A DNA stretch of 64,000 nt. It comes from Gemmatimonadota bacterium. Lineage in GTDB: Bacteria; Gemmatimonadota; Gemmatimonadetes; Gemmatimonadales; Gemmatimonadaceae. The notes under the pieces were generated by a model that saw only the letters and a program-made list of their open reading frames with translations, did no database searches and had not been told where the DNA came from. The stretch covers positions 186,001 to 250,000 of the forward strand of contig JAQBQB010000020.1 in assembly GCA_028287235.1 (NCBI GenBank). Direction: 5' to 3'. The position numbers and the translations under genes were made by a program. Each line of letters starts with the position of its first letter. Positions within the stretch are counted from its first letter, which is position 1. Of the stretch, positions 8,524 through 16,384 are shown in pieces.

Positions 8524-9471
8524 TTAGAGCCCGCCCAGGAAGTCTTGAATGTATTTGTCTTCGCTCGCCGTCATCTCTTCGGGCGTTCCGAAAAATGAGA
8601 TGCGGCGCTCGTGGAGCAGCGCCACCTTGCTGGCCATTCGGAAGGCCGATCGAATGTCGTGCGACACCACGACGCTCGTCACGCCGAGCTCACGTTGCAG
8701 CTTCATGATCAAACGGGTGATGGTGCCGGTGGTCAACGGATCGAGACCGGACGTCGGCTCGTCGTAGAGCATGATCTGCGGATTGTTCGCCATGCCCCGC
8801 GCGATGCCCACCCGCTTCCTCATGCCGCCCGACAGCTCCGCCGGCATCTGATCCATGACCCGGTCGGGCTCGAGGTCCACGAACTGGAGCTTCTCGCGCA
8901 CGCGTCCGGCGATCTCGTCCTCGCTCATCTGCGTGTGCTCGCGCAGCGGGTAGGCGATGTTCTCGAACACCGACATCGAGTCGAACAGCGCCGCGCCCTG
9001 GAAGACCATCCCCATCTTCTGCCGCACCTTCAACGCTTCCTCGAACGACAGGTTCGTGATGTCGTCGCCGTCGATCAACACTTTGCCGGCGTCCGGAACG
9101 AGGAGCCGAAGGATCAGCTTGAGCGCCGTCGACTTTCCCGTGCCCGACTCGCCGACGAGGACCACCGTTTCGCCTTCGTTTGCCGCGAGCGTGATGTGCT
9201 CGAGAATCGGATTCTCGAACGCGAGCGACACGTCTTCCATCTGCACCACCGGCGGCGCGTCGGGACCGCGCGTGCGCGGTGCATCGCCCGGCGTCGTCGG
9301 CGGCTCGTCGCCCTCGAGCTCGGAACGAATCGCCTGGCGCACCGACGCCGTCTTCCTTCCCTCCGCCGCCGGCAAGTCGGTACGGCGGTCACCTTCGCGG
9401 CGATCGGGGTCCGCCGGTGGTGCCGCCGGTGTCCCCGGCGTGGGCGGTTTCGTAGGCGGGCGATCAGCCAT
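8524..9471 (-). CDS. mlaF: MlaF-type ABC transporter ATPase
   Basis: Cytoplasmic ATPase of the Mla lipid importer. Walker A GESGTGKST, signature LSGGMRKRVGIARGMA, Walker B IMLYDEPTSGLDP and the switch-region histidine in VVVSHD are intact. About 77 residues precede the normal MlaF start (near MEDVSLAFENP); they are rich in Pro, Arg, Asp and Glu and probably disordered. The frame overlaps the end of mlaE by 8 bp, which supports the long form, although an internal start at the MEDVS methionine cannot be excluded. Order mlaE-mlaF-mlaD, one operon. Confidence 0.94.
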   Translation of the reverse strand: MADRPPTKPPTPGTPAAPPADPDRREGDRRTDLPAAEGRKTASVRQAIRSELEGDEPPTTPGDAPRTRGPDAPPVVQMEDVSLAFENPILEHITLAANEGETVVLVGESGTGKSTALKLILRLLVPDAGKVLIDGDDITNLSFEEALKVRQKMGMVFQGAALFDSMSVFENIAYPLREHTQMSEDEIAGRVREKLQFVDLEPDRVMDQMPAELSGGMRKRVGIARGMANNPQIMLYDEPTSGLDPLTTGTITRLIMKLQRELGVTSVVVSHDIRSAFRMASKVALLHERRISFFGTPEEMTASEDKYIQDFLGGL

Positions 9472-10351
9472 ACGACAGGACCGACAGCAGCAGCTGCGTG
9501 ATGAAGTAATCGATCACCAGGATCAGGATGCTCGACGTCACGACCGTCTTGGTCGTCGCCTGGCCAACGCCCTCGGTGCCACCGGTGGTACCCAGGCCGA
9601 AGTAGCACGCCGTGATCGAGATGAGTCCTCCGAAGACGAACGGCTTCGTGATGCCCTGGATGAAATCGTTCGGCACGTAGCGAAAGACGAATCCGTCGTT
9701 GGCGATCTGATCCCACACCGTGCGCCAGTACTGCGACGCCGGGAGCCCCACCACGAGCGACGCGATGATGTTGCCGCCGATGATCCCAACGAAATCGTTG
9801 ATGATCGTCAGTACCGGCAACATGATCAGCGCCGCGAGCACGCGCGGCGTGACGAGCTTCTTGATCGGATCGGTGCCCAGCGTGTTGAGCGCGTCGATCT
9901 GCTCCGTGACGCGCATCGAGCCAAGCTGCGCCGCGATTCCCGACCCGACGCGGCCGGCAACCATCAGTCCCGCGAGCACCGGACCGAGCTCGCGAATCAT
10001 CGACGCCGAGACGAGGTTGCCGATGTACATCGTCGCGCCGAACGTCTTGAGCTGGACCGACGACTGCAACGCCAGCACCATGCCGGTGAACAGCCCGGTC
10101 AACAGCACGATCCCGAGCGACTTCACGCCGATTTCATCCATCTGCTGGATGACATCCTGGGCGTAGAAAGGCCGCGCGAAGATGAACCGAAGTGATTTCC
10201 CCGCGAGCACAAAGTATTCCTGCAGCGTCAGGACCTTCGACTTCGCGGCGTCGTTGAGCCGAGTGAAGAAAGCGGGCAAGCGAGTACGGTCGGGGGCGGG
10301 AAAGGAACGGTCGAGTCCGTAAGGGGCAAACCCTGTGCCGGAGACAGCCAT
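9464..10351 (-). CDS. mlaE: MlaE-type ABC transporter permease
   Basis: Inner-membrane permease of the MlaE/YrbE family, 295 aa, with five to six hydrophobic segments. The family core is clear: LTGLFTGMVLALQSSVQL, RELGPVLAGLMVAGRVGSG, RVTEQIDALNTLGTDPIKKL and PRVLAALIMLPVL. The first 45 residues before the amphipathic interface helix are variable, so translation may begin at a later codon. It is the first gene of the mla operon and is divergent from the heptose kinase gene across 42 bp that also holds that gene's promoter. Confidence 0.94.
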   Translation of the reverse strand: MAVSGTGFAPYGLDRSFPAPDRTRLPAFFTRLNDAAKSKVLTLQEYFVLAGKSLRFIFARPFYAQDVIQQMDEIGVKSLGIVLLTGLFTGMVLALQSSVQLKTFGATMYIGNLVSASMIRELGPVLAGLMVAGRVGSGIAAQLGSMRVTEQIDALNTLGTDPIKKLVTPRVLAALIMLPVLTIINDFVGIIGGNIIASLVVGLPASQYWRTVWDQIANDGFVFRYVPNDFIQGITKPFVFGGLISITACYFGLGTTGGTEGVGQATTKTVVTSSILILVIDYFITQLLLSVLSYG

Positions 10352-10355
10352 TCGG

Positions 10356-10385
10356 TTGACCCTGGAACAAGGCCGCCGCTAGCTT
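10356..10385 (+). promoter_or_regulatory. Putative promoter of the heptose kinase gene (leaderless layout)
   Basis: TTGACC, 18 bp, TAGCTT, then 8 nt to the ATG. The -10 box is identical to that of hrcA and the spacing is the same. No SD sequence lies in the 8-nt gap. Confidence 0.45.
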
Positions 10386-10393
10386 GTGGCGCA

Positions 10394-11389
10394 ATGCCCC
10401 GCTCCCTGTCCCGCGACCGCCTGGTCTCGCTCCTACAAGCCGCCTCGCGGCGCCGGGTCGCCGTGGTGGGCGACGCCATGCTCGACGTCTACCTCCGCGG
10501 CGACGTCGAGCGAATCTCGCCCGAAGCCCCCGTCCCCGTGGTTCGGGTGCGCGACCGACGCTACGCCCTCGGCGGCGCCGGGAACGTCGCGCAGAACGTG
10601 CGGGCGGTGGGCGCGCATTGCGATCTCGTGGCCGCGATCGGAGACGACGCCGGCGGACGGCAGCTCTGCGCCATGCTCGAGGCGATGGACGCGGGCCTGG
10701 GCTCGCTGGTCACCGTCGACCGGCCCACGACGACCAAGACGCGAATCGTCGCCCGCTCGCAGCAAGTCGTCCGCGTGGACGAAGAGGACGACGAGGACCT
10801 CGACGGCGAGAGCGTCGAGCGGCTGCTGGCCGCCGTGACCGCCGCCATCGCCGAGGCCGACGCGCTGGTGCTCGAGGATTACAACAAGGGCGTCCTCGTG
10901 CCGCGCGTCATCGAGGCGGCCATGGCGGCGGCGGCGGCGCGAAAGATTCCGATCGTCGTCGACCCGAAATACCGCAACTTCTTTCTCTACCGCGGCGCGA
11001 CGATCTTCAAGCCGAACCGCCGCGAACTCGCCGAGGCGCTGGGGGCCGAGATCGAGCTGGATCACCCGGAAGCGCTGCCGGCGACGTTCAACCGCTTGGG
11101 TGTGGAGCACCTGCTTCTCACGCTTGGCGAGCGTGGCATGGTGCTCGTGTCGGCCGGGGGCCAGATCAAGCGCGTGCCCACGGTGGCGCGAGCGGTGTAC
11201 GACGTGGTCGGCGCGGGCGACACCGTGACGGCGTATCTCGCGTTGACGCTGGCGGCCGGGGGCTCGCCGTCGGAGGCCGCGGTCATCGCGAACTATGCGG
11301 CGGGTGTCGAAGTTGGTAAGCCGGGCGCCGCGACCGTGAGCCCCGACGAGGTACTCGACGCGTACGATGCGTTCGTATTAACTACGTAG
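10394..11389 (+). CDS. hldE1: D-glycero-beta-D-manno-heptose-7-phosphate kinase (RfaE/HldE kinase domain)
   Basis: PfkB-family sugar kinase that makes heptose 1,7-bisphosphate for LPS core heptose. GDAMLDVYLRGDVERISPEA and PVPVVRV are the RfaE substrate-site signature; GGAGNVAQNVRAVGA, VVDPKYRNFF, FKPNRRELAEALGAE and the anion-hole motif VVGAGDTV follow. At 331 aa it is the kinase domain alone; the cytidylyltransferase domain of E. coli HldE is absent and must be separate. GmhA, the preceding pathway step, is encoded at 20.0-20.6 kb. It is one of only three protein genes on the plus strand. Two tRNA genes follow. Confidence 0.9.
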   Translation: MPRSLSRDRLVSLLQAASRRRVAVVGDAMLDVYLRGDVERISPEAPVPVVRVRDRRYALGGAGNVAQNVRAVGAHCDLVAAIGDDAGGRQLCAMLEAMDAGLGSLVTVDRPTTTKTRIVARSQQVVRVDEEDDEDLDGESVERLLAAVTAAIAEADALVLEDYNKGVLVPRVIEAAMAAAAARKIPIVVDPKYRNFFLYRGATIFKPNRRELAEALGAEIELDHPEALPATFNRLGVEHLLLTLGERGMVLVSAGGQIKRVPTVARAVYDVVGAGDTVTAYLALTLAAGGSPSEAAVIANYAAGVEVGKPGAATVSPDEVLDAYDAFVLTT

Positions 11390-11409
11390 CAGCCGGTGGA
11401 GCAGAGGAC

Positions 11410-11483
11410 GGTCCTGTAGCTTAGTTGGTTAAAGCAGCGAACTCATAATTCGACGATCGCAGGTTCAAGTCCTGCCAGGACCA
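11410..11483 (+). tRNA. tRNA with CAT anticodon (tRNA-Ile2 candidate, otherwise elongator Met)
   Basis: A full cloverleaf folds: 7-bp acceptor GGTCCTG/CAGGACC, 4-bp D stem GCTT/AAGC, anticodon loop CTCATAA, 5-bp T stem GCAGG/CCTGC with loop TTCAAGT, discriminator A, no encoded CCA. The top anticodon-stem pair is G-A, leaving four canonical pairs. The T arm and the GCGA-type anticodon stem recall bacterial tRNA-Ile2, where C34 becomes lysidine and reads AUA. An elongator tRNA-Met cannot be excluded; an initiator is unlikely because the acceptor is fully paired at position 1 and the anticodon stem lacks the three G-C pairs. Confidence 0.93.
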
Positions 11484-11569
11484 CTGAAGGCGAGCGCGCA
11501 GGATAATTGGGCGCGGGATGAGAAGGGGAACTACCCACAGGGGTGCGTTCCCTATATTTTTCGGGACTT

Positions 11570-11643
11570 GGTCGCGTAGCTCAGCTGGTTAGAGCGCTGC
11601 TTTCACACAGCAGAGGTCCACGGTTCGAGTCCGTGCGTGACCA
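11570..11643 (+). tRNA. tRNA-Val (CAC anticodon)
   Basis: Standard cloverleaf: acceptor GGTCGCG/CGTGACC (one G-T pair), D stem GCTC/GAGC, anticodon stem CTGCT/AGCAG with loop TTCACAC, T stem CACGG/CCGTG, discriminator A, no encoded CCA. Anticodon CAC reads GUG. An AT-rich TATATTTTT lies about 12-17 nt upstream in an otherwise GC-rich gap and may be the -10 box, but no good -35 was seen. A strong terminator follows 23 bp downstream. Confidence 0.96.
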
Positions 11644-11666
11644 TTGGGAATGGTTTTGTTAAGAAA

Positions 11667-11697
11667 GGGCCGGCGCTAATGCGCCGGCCCTTTTTTT
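11667..11697 (+). terminator. Rho-independent terminator after tRNA-Val
   Basis: Perfect 10-bp stem GGGCCGGCGC / GCGCCGGCCC with a TAAT loop, followed by seven T. It ends the plus-strand tRNA transcription unit. Confidence 0.95.
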
Positions 11698-11700
11698 CAT

Positions 11701-11768
11701 GTCATCCAGTGTTGTCTGTCATCGAGTGCTGGTTGTCATCCAGTGCTGGTTGTCATCCAGTGCTGGTT
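11701..11768. repeat. Four tandem 17-bp repeats
   Basis: Exactly periodic units of gtcatccagtgctggtt at 11701, 11718, 11735 and 11752. Units 3 and 4 are identical, unit 2 has one change and unit 1 several. The next element also begins with gtcatcc, so the array runs into it in phase. No coding function. Confidence 0.95.
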
Positions 11769-11843
11769 GTCATCCTGAGCGAAGCGAAGGATCGTTCTCC
11801 ACGCATGGCGATCCTTCGGTCGCTCCGCTCCCTCAGGATGACA
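11768..11843. repeat. Imperfect inverted repeat (gtcatcctgagcgaagcg family)
   Basis: The left arm (11768-11794, tgtcatcctgagcgaagcga and on) is complementary to the right arm (11809-11843, ending ctcaggatgaca), with a 14-nt loop and an asymmetric bulge in the right arm. This looks like the short mobile palindrome often seen between genes in GC-rich genomes, but no transposase is nearby. Confidence 0.85.
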
Positions 11844-11924
11844 AGATCCGCTCCCTCAGGATGACAACATCCGCGCCTTCAGGATGACAACATCCGCTCC
11901 CTCAGGATGATAACATCGGGGCCG
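11833..11924. repeat. Four tandem 23-bp repeats running into the hflX stop codon
   Basis: Units start at 11833, 11856, 11879 and 11902, based on tcaggatgacaacatccgct plus three more bases. They appear to be expansions of the right arm of the adjacent palindrome. The fourth unit encodes, on the minus strand, the final residues and TGA stop of hflX. Confidence 0.93.
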
Positions 11925-13170
11925 CCTTGCCATTGCTCACCTCGGCCCCCGATCGCCTGAGGCGGCCGGCGAGCGCCTCGTCGACGCGCGCCTCCACGAA
12001 CAGCATGTCCCCGTCCATGTGCTGCTCGATCACCTCACCGTCGCGGTGAATCTCGGCGAGCATCTTTCCATCGGCCGGCGACATGCGGATGTGGGCGATC
12101 GGCCGCCGCACCCGCAGCGCCGACAGCAGCGCGCGTTTGAGCGGCTCGAGCCCGCCCTCGGTGCGCGTGGAGACGAAGATCGAGTTCGGCACCAGCGCGC
12201 CGATGCGCTCCTGCAGCGCGAGCAGCTGGTCGTGGCTCAAGAGATCGATCTTGTTGAAGACGAGCAGCTTGGGGCGGTCGTTCACCTCCAGCTCGTCGAG
12301 CACCTGCTCCACGACGATCCGCTGCTCCTCCCACGTGGGCGCGCTGGCGTCGACGACGTGCAGCAGCAGGTCGGCGTCGCGCGTCTCCTCGAGCGTGGCG
12401 CGGAACGACGCCACCAGATGGTGCGGCAGCTTCCGGATGAAGCCGACCGTGTCGGTCAGCAGCACGTGCGAGTTGTCGCCCAGGTCCACGTCGCGCGTGA
12501 GCGGATCGAGCGTGGCGAAGAGTCGATCTTCCACGAACACGTCCTGCCCCGACAGCACGCGCAAGATCGACGACTTGCCGGCGTTGGTGTAGCCGACGAT
12601 CGACCCCTTGAATTCCGATTGGCGCGACTGGCGCTGGACGATGCGGCCGCGCTGGACGTCGACGAGCCGCTCGCGCAGCACCTTGATGCGGTGATTGATC
12701 AGCCGGCGGTCGGTCTCGAGCTGTGTTTCGCCCGGACCACGTACGCCGATGCCGCCGCGAAACTTCTCGAGGTGGGACCACATGCGGGTGAGGCGCGGCA
12801 GCATGTACTCGAGCTGCGCGAGCTCCACCTGCATCTTCGCTTCGGCCGAGCGGGCGCGCGTCGCGAAGATGTCGAGGATGAGCTCGGCGCGGTCCATGAC
12901 GCGCGTGCCGATGGCATCCTCGATGTTCTTGCCCTGGCTGGGCGAGAGCTCGTCGTCGAAGATGACGAGCGACGCCTGGAGCTCCTGCACTTTCGCGCCG
13001 AGCTCCGCGAGCTTGCCCTTCCCGAGATACGTGCCGGGGTGCGGCCGCTCGATCTGCTGGGTCATCTCGCCCACGACGACCGCGCCGGCGGTATCCGCGA
13101 GCTCGGCGAGCTCGCGAAGATGGTCGTCCATCACCCGGCGCGCGCCGGGGCGCTTGAGCGGCACGCCCAC
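11902..13170 (-). CDS. hflX: Ribosome-splitting GTPase HflX
   Basis: GTPase that splits stalled ribosomes. The HflX N-terminal domain (VGEMTQQIERPHPGTYLGKG, VIFDDELSPSQGKNIE, RVMDRAELILDIFATRA) is followed by the glycine-rich linker GIGVRGPGETQLETDRR and a G domain with GYTNAGKSS, DTVGFI and NKIDL. The first standard start codon is GTG at 13170, but homology seems to continue upstream in frame (VERALLVGVPLKR). A strong SD (AAAGAGG) sits 8 nt before an in-frame ATA at 13221, so the real protein may be 17 residues longer. The last residues (PMLSS) and the stop come from an intergenic repeat. Confidence 0.95.
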   Translation of the reverse strand: MGVPLKRPGARRVMDDHLRELAELADTAGAVVVGEMTQQIERPHPGTYLGKGKLAELGAKVQELQASLVIFDDELSPSQGKNIEDAIGTRVMDRAELILDIFATRARSAEAKMQVELAQLEYMLPRLTRMWSHLEKFRGGIGVRGPGETQLETDRRLINHRIKVLRERLVDVQRGRIVQRQSRQSEFKGSIVGYTNAGKSSILRVLSGQDVFVEDRLFATLDPLTRDVDLGDNSHVLLTDTVGFIRKLPHHLVASFRATLEETRDADLLLHVVDASAPTWEEQRIVVEQVLDELEVNDRPKLLVFNKIDLLSHDQLLALQERIGALVPNSIFVSTRTEGGLEPLKRALLSALRVRRPIAHIRMSPADGKMLAEIHRDGEVIEQHMDGDMLFVEARVDEALAGRLRRSGAEVSNGKAAPMLSS

Positions 13171-13245
13171 GAGAAGCGCCCGCTCGACCGGCGCAACGAT
13201 GTCTATCGAATCGCGGCTTATGTGAGAATCCTCTTTATAAGACTA

Positions 13246-13716
13246 TTAACGCGCCATACCGGTGGCCGTGAAGCGGCCCATCGACGAATAGGGCACCGTG
13301 AAGTTACCCACGGGCGTTCCCACCGTCACGTCGCCCAGGACGTGATAGTTCACCGCGCCCGTGTTGAGAATGCTCCGCCCCGCCGCGCCCAGCCCGGCAT
13401 AGCTGAAGTTCACCGGAATCGTGACCGTCGCCGAATCGTTGTCCTGCACCGTGAACCGGCTGTCGTACGTCCCCGTGGCGACGGTCAGGCTGTCGCCGGC
13501 CATGTTCACCCGATAGGTCAGACGCGTGGCGTCGAGCCGGTAGTGATTCGGGTTGTAGACGCTCAGCTTGACGTCCAGCGTTCCGCCCGTGAGTCCCACG
13601 CCGCGCACCGCGACGTCCTTCAGGTTCACCACAGGATTCTGGAACGCAGCCTTCCCAAGCGCGGAACACCCGGCGATCGCCGCCGAGGCCGCCACCACCA
13701 GTGCGAGTTTCCTCAT
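13246..13716 (-). CDS. LEA type 2 (water-stress/hypersensitive-response domain) lipoprotein
   Basis: From the ATG preceded by GGGAGG the protein is 156 aa and begins with a lipoprotein signal (MRKLALVVAASAAIAGCSAL, predicted lipidated Cys17). The mature part is a single LEA2/WHy beta-sandwich: FQNPVVNLKDVAVRGVG, LDVKLSVYNPNHYRLDATRL and VTIPVNFSYAGLG are typical strands. Such lipoproteins are envelope proteins of unknown biochemical role. The frame continues upstream as arginine-rich sequence that is only a shadow of rarA. It lies between rarA and hflX. Confidence 0.85.
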   Translation of the reverse strand: MRKLALVVAASAAIAGCSALGKAAFQNPVVNLKDVAVRGVGLTGGTLDVKLSVYNPNHYRLDATRLTYRVNMAGDSLTVATGTYDSRFTVQDNDSATVTIPVNFSYAGLGAAGRSILNTGAVNYHVLGDVTVGTPVGNFTVPYSSMGRFTATGMAR

Positions 13717-13756
13717 TGTCCTCCCTCCCGTGTAGTTCCCCAAGTAGCCCCCACGT

Positions 13757-15124
13757 TCACTCTGAGTTCTCACTCGCCTTCCGGCGAAGCTCTTCCCACC
13801 ACGCCAACCGCTTCGCGATCTCCTTCTCGAAGCCGAACGGCCCCGGCTCGTAGAAGCGCGAGCCCCGCAGGCTCTCCGGCAGGTACTCTTGCGGGATATA
13901 TGCCTCAGCGGCGTCGTGCGCGTATTGATACCCCGTGCCATAGCCCAGTTCCTTCATCAGCCCGGTAGGGGCGTTTCGGATGTGCAGCGGAACCCCCTCC
14001 GCCGGATGCGACCGCGCCGCCTCCATCGCGGCGCCCAGCGCCGCCTTGGAGCTGTTCGACTTGGGCGCCGTCGCGAGGTACACGACCATTTGCGCGAGCG
14101 GCAGATAGCCCTCCGGCGGTCCAAGCATGTGGAACGCCTCGCGCGCCGCGACCGCCAGCTTGAGCGCCTCGGGATCGGCGAGGCCGATGTCCTCCGCGGC
14201 CATGGCGAGCGATCGGCGGAAGATCGTCATCGGGTCGGCACCGCCCTCGAGCATGCGCGCCATCCAGTACAACGCGCCCTGCGGATCGCTGCCGCGCAGG
14301 CTCTTGTGAAAGGCGCTGAGCATGTTGTACGTCTCTTCGCCGCCCTTGTCGTAGCGGGCGAAGCGAAGCTGCAGCGCGTCGCGCGCCGCTTCCACCGTGA
14401 TGCTACCGCCGCGGCCGACGTGCTCCGCCGCCGCCTCGAGCACCGTGAGCGCGCGGCGCGCGTCGCCATCGGCCTCGGTGGAGAGCAGCGTCAGCGCGTC
14501 GTCGTCGATCGTCAGCTTCCAGTCGCCGAGTCCGCGCTCAGTGTCGGACAAGGCGCGCGTGATCACACCGCGCAGATCATCGGGCGTGAGCGCCTGCAGC
14601 ACGAACACGCGCACGCGCGACAGCAGCGCGCCGTTGATCTCGAACGAGGGATTTTCCGTCGTCGCGCCGATCAGCGTGATCGTTCCCGCCTCGACGTGCG
14701 GGAGAAAGGCGTCCTGCTGCGCCTTGTTGAACCGGTGGATCTCGTCGGCGAACAGAATCGTTCCCCGCCCCATCCGCCGCCGACCGTCCGCCTCGGCGAC
14801 GATCTCGCGCACGCGCGGCACGCCCTCGGTGACCGCGGAGAACGGAACGAACTCGCGGTCGGTGTACTGCGCGATCACCCGCGCGATCGTCGTCTTGCCG
14901 GTGCCCGGCGGTCCCCAGAAGACCATCGAGCTGACCGTGCCCTTCTCGATCGCGTCGCGCAGCGGCTTCCCCGGCGCGAGCAGATGGCGTTGGCCCACGA
15001 CCTCGTCGAGCGTGCGCGGACGCATGCGCGCGGCCAGCGGCTGCGGCAACGTGCGCTCGAAGAGCGAGGCGGTGCCCCGCTCGCTCGTCGACTCGTCCTC
15101 GCCCCGCTTTTTTCGCTCGGCCAT
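13757..15124 (-). CDS. rarA: Replication-associated recombination protein RarA/MgsA (AAA+ ATPase)
   Basis: AAA+ ATPase related to clamp loaders and acting at stalled forks. Of 455 residues, Walker A GPPGTGKTT is at 71-79, Walker B ILFADEIHRFNKAQQDAF follows, sensor 1 is IGATTENPSFEI, and the C-terminal MgsA tetramerisation part carries GSDPQGALYWMARMLEGGAD, EDIGLADPEAL and HIRNAPTGLMKELGYG. The ATG at 15124 has GGAGG 11 nt upstream; the 20 residues further upstream do not fit the family. Confidence 0.96.
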   Translation of the reverse strand: MAERKKRGEDESTSERGTASLFERTLPQPLAARMRPRTLDEVVGQRHLLAPGKPLRDAIEKGTVSSMVFWGPPGTGKTTIARVIAQYTDREFVPFSAVTEGVPRVREIVAEADGRRRMGRGTILFADEIHRFNKAQQDAFLPHVEAGTITLIGATTENPSFEINGALLSRVRVFVLQALTPDDLRGVITRALSDTERGLGDWKLTIDDDALTLLSTEADGDARRALTVLEAAAEHVGRGGSITVEAARDALQLRFARYDKGGEETYNMLSAFHKSLRGSDPQGALYWMARMLEGGADPMTIFRRSLAMAAEDIGLADPEALKLAVAAREAFHMLGPPEGYLPLAQMVVYLATAPKSNSSKAALGAAMEAARSHPAEGVPLHIRNAPTGLMKELGYGTGYQYAHDAAEAYIPQEYLPESLRGSRFYEPGPFGFEKEIAKRLAWWEELRRKASENSE

Positions 15125-15143
15125 CGGCAGACGGTTCCTCCGA

Positions 15144-15860
15144 CTACAGCGCGACGAGACTCCGCGCGGTGAAATACAACGCACATCCAGCCACGAAGCT
15201 CAGCGGCATGCGCCACCCGGCGCGATCCTGAAACTCCGGCACGAGGTTCGACGCGCCCACGTACAACGTGACGCCCGCCGACACCGCGAGCCCGTAGGTA
15301 TGGAGCAGCGTCCAGTGATTCGTCACCAGCACACCGACGATCGTCGTTGCGCCCAACGCGGCCGCGGCGAGGATCGCTCTGCCTCGGCCGGCGCCCGCCG
15401 CGAGAAAGAGACTGGAGATTGCCAACCCCTCGGGAAATTTATGCAGGAGCACGGCGAAGAAGACGAGACCGCCCAATCCCGTGCTCACCCGAAAGCCGCT
15501 CGCGATGGCGACACCGTCGACGAACGTGTGCATCAGCAGGCCGACGAGCGCCGAGAGACTCACCAACTCCGAGACGGAGTGCGTCTCCTCACCGAAGTGA
15601 AAATGCTGGCCGATCGTATGCTGGGTCAGATGCACGGTCACGTACGCCGCCAGCACGATCGCCGGCGCGATGGGACCGGCGACCGCGATCGAATCCGGAA
15701 ACAGATCGACCAGCGCGACGGAGATCAGGAAGCCCGCCGCGAACGAGAGTATCGCGTCCAGCGCGCGCACGCTCCACTTCGTGCGCGTGGCGACCGCGAC
15801 AGCTCCGAGCACGTTCGCGGCCGCAGCCGCCACGCCGTACAGCAGCGGCGACGGCGTCAC
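15144..15860 (-). CDS. ZIP family metal transporter
   Basis: Eight hydrophobic segments in 238 aa. The metal-binding signatures of ZIP transporters are present: HTFVDGVAIASGF in TM4 and LHKFPEGLAISSLF in TM5. A short histidine-containing loop (HLTQHTIGQHFHFGEETH) lies before them. Likely imports zinc or another divalent metal across the inner membrane. The start overlaps the end of the upstream unknown gene by 4 bp, so the two are cotranscribed. Confidence 0.93.
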   Translation of the reverse strand: MTPSPLLYGVAAAAANVLGAVAVATRTKWSVRALDAILSFAAGFLISVALVDLFPDSIAVAGPIAPAIVLAAYVTVHLTQHTIGQHFHFGEETHSVSELVSLSALVGLLMHTFVDGVAIASGFRVSTGLGGLVFFAVLLHKFPEGLAISSLFLAAGAGRGRAILAAAALGATTIVGVLVTNHWTLLHTYGLAVSAGVTLYVGASNLVPEFQDRAGWRMPLSFVAGCALYFTARSLVAL

Positions 15861-16384
15861 GCCGGCTTCAGTCCCAACCGCTCCGCCGCCGCCGTGACCG
15901 CGTTCACGAGATCGGGAGCCGCCGGAAAGTGCTGGCGGTTCGTCTTCCAGCTCTTCGTGCGCAACCGCGATTGCTCCTCAAGTCCCTTGCCCTCGAGCAG
16001 ATACAGCCAGCGGTCGGTGCGCGCGTAGATGAAGAGCTCGAGATACGGGTTGAGCGCGAGCTGGTCTTCGCCGGTGTACACCGAGATCTCCACGCCGCCG
16101 TAACGCGCGATGAGAATCTTGAGCCGCGCGAGCGCTTCCCGGACGTCGGGGAGCGGCGCGGCATCGCCCTTCCAGGAACGGCCGCTCCGCAGGTCGTCGA
16201 TCACGATGTCGATGGCCGGCGGCAGCTGCTCCGTGAGTGTGTAGAACAGGTCGACCACGCGCTCGGCGTTCGCGACGACGTGCGCGGTATAGAGATCCTC
16301 CTCCTGCGCGAAGGTGAAGCCGTCGGCACTGACACGAAATCGACGCCAGATCGACGCCTCGGGTTGTCGCCCTCGAAAGAACAT
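15857..16384 (-). CDS. Uncharacterised protein between cca and ZIP transporter
   Basis: Not recognised. A 175-aa soluble protein without signal peptide or membrane segment. Visible blocks include FTFAQEEDLYTAHVVANAER, LPPAIDIVIDDLRSGRSW, VREALARLKILIARYGGVEI, YLELFIYARTDRWLYLLEGK and a basic C-terminus. The alternation of charged helices and beta-like segments suggests one globular alpha/beta domain. It begins immediately after the cca stop and overlaps the ZIP gene by 4 bp, so it is probably translated with both. Confidence 0.8.
   Translation of the reverse strand: MFFRGRQPEASIWRRFRVSADGFTFAQEEDLYTAHVVANAERVVDLFYTLTEQLPPAIDIVIDDLRSGRSWKGDAAPLPDVREALARLKILIARYGGVEISVYTGEDQLALNPYLELFIYARTDRWLYLLEGKGLEEQSRLRTKSWKTNRQHFPAAPDLVNAVTAAAERLGLKPA

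Noticed and set aside
11701-11924. CRISPR array
   Set aside because: Units are contiguous 17-bp and 23-bp repeats without unique spacers, and no cas gene is present.
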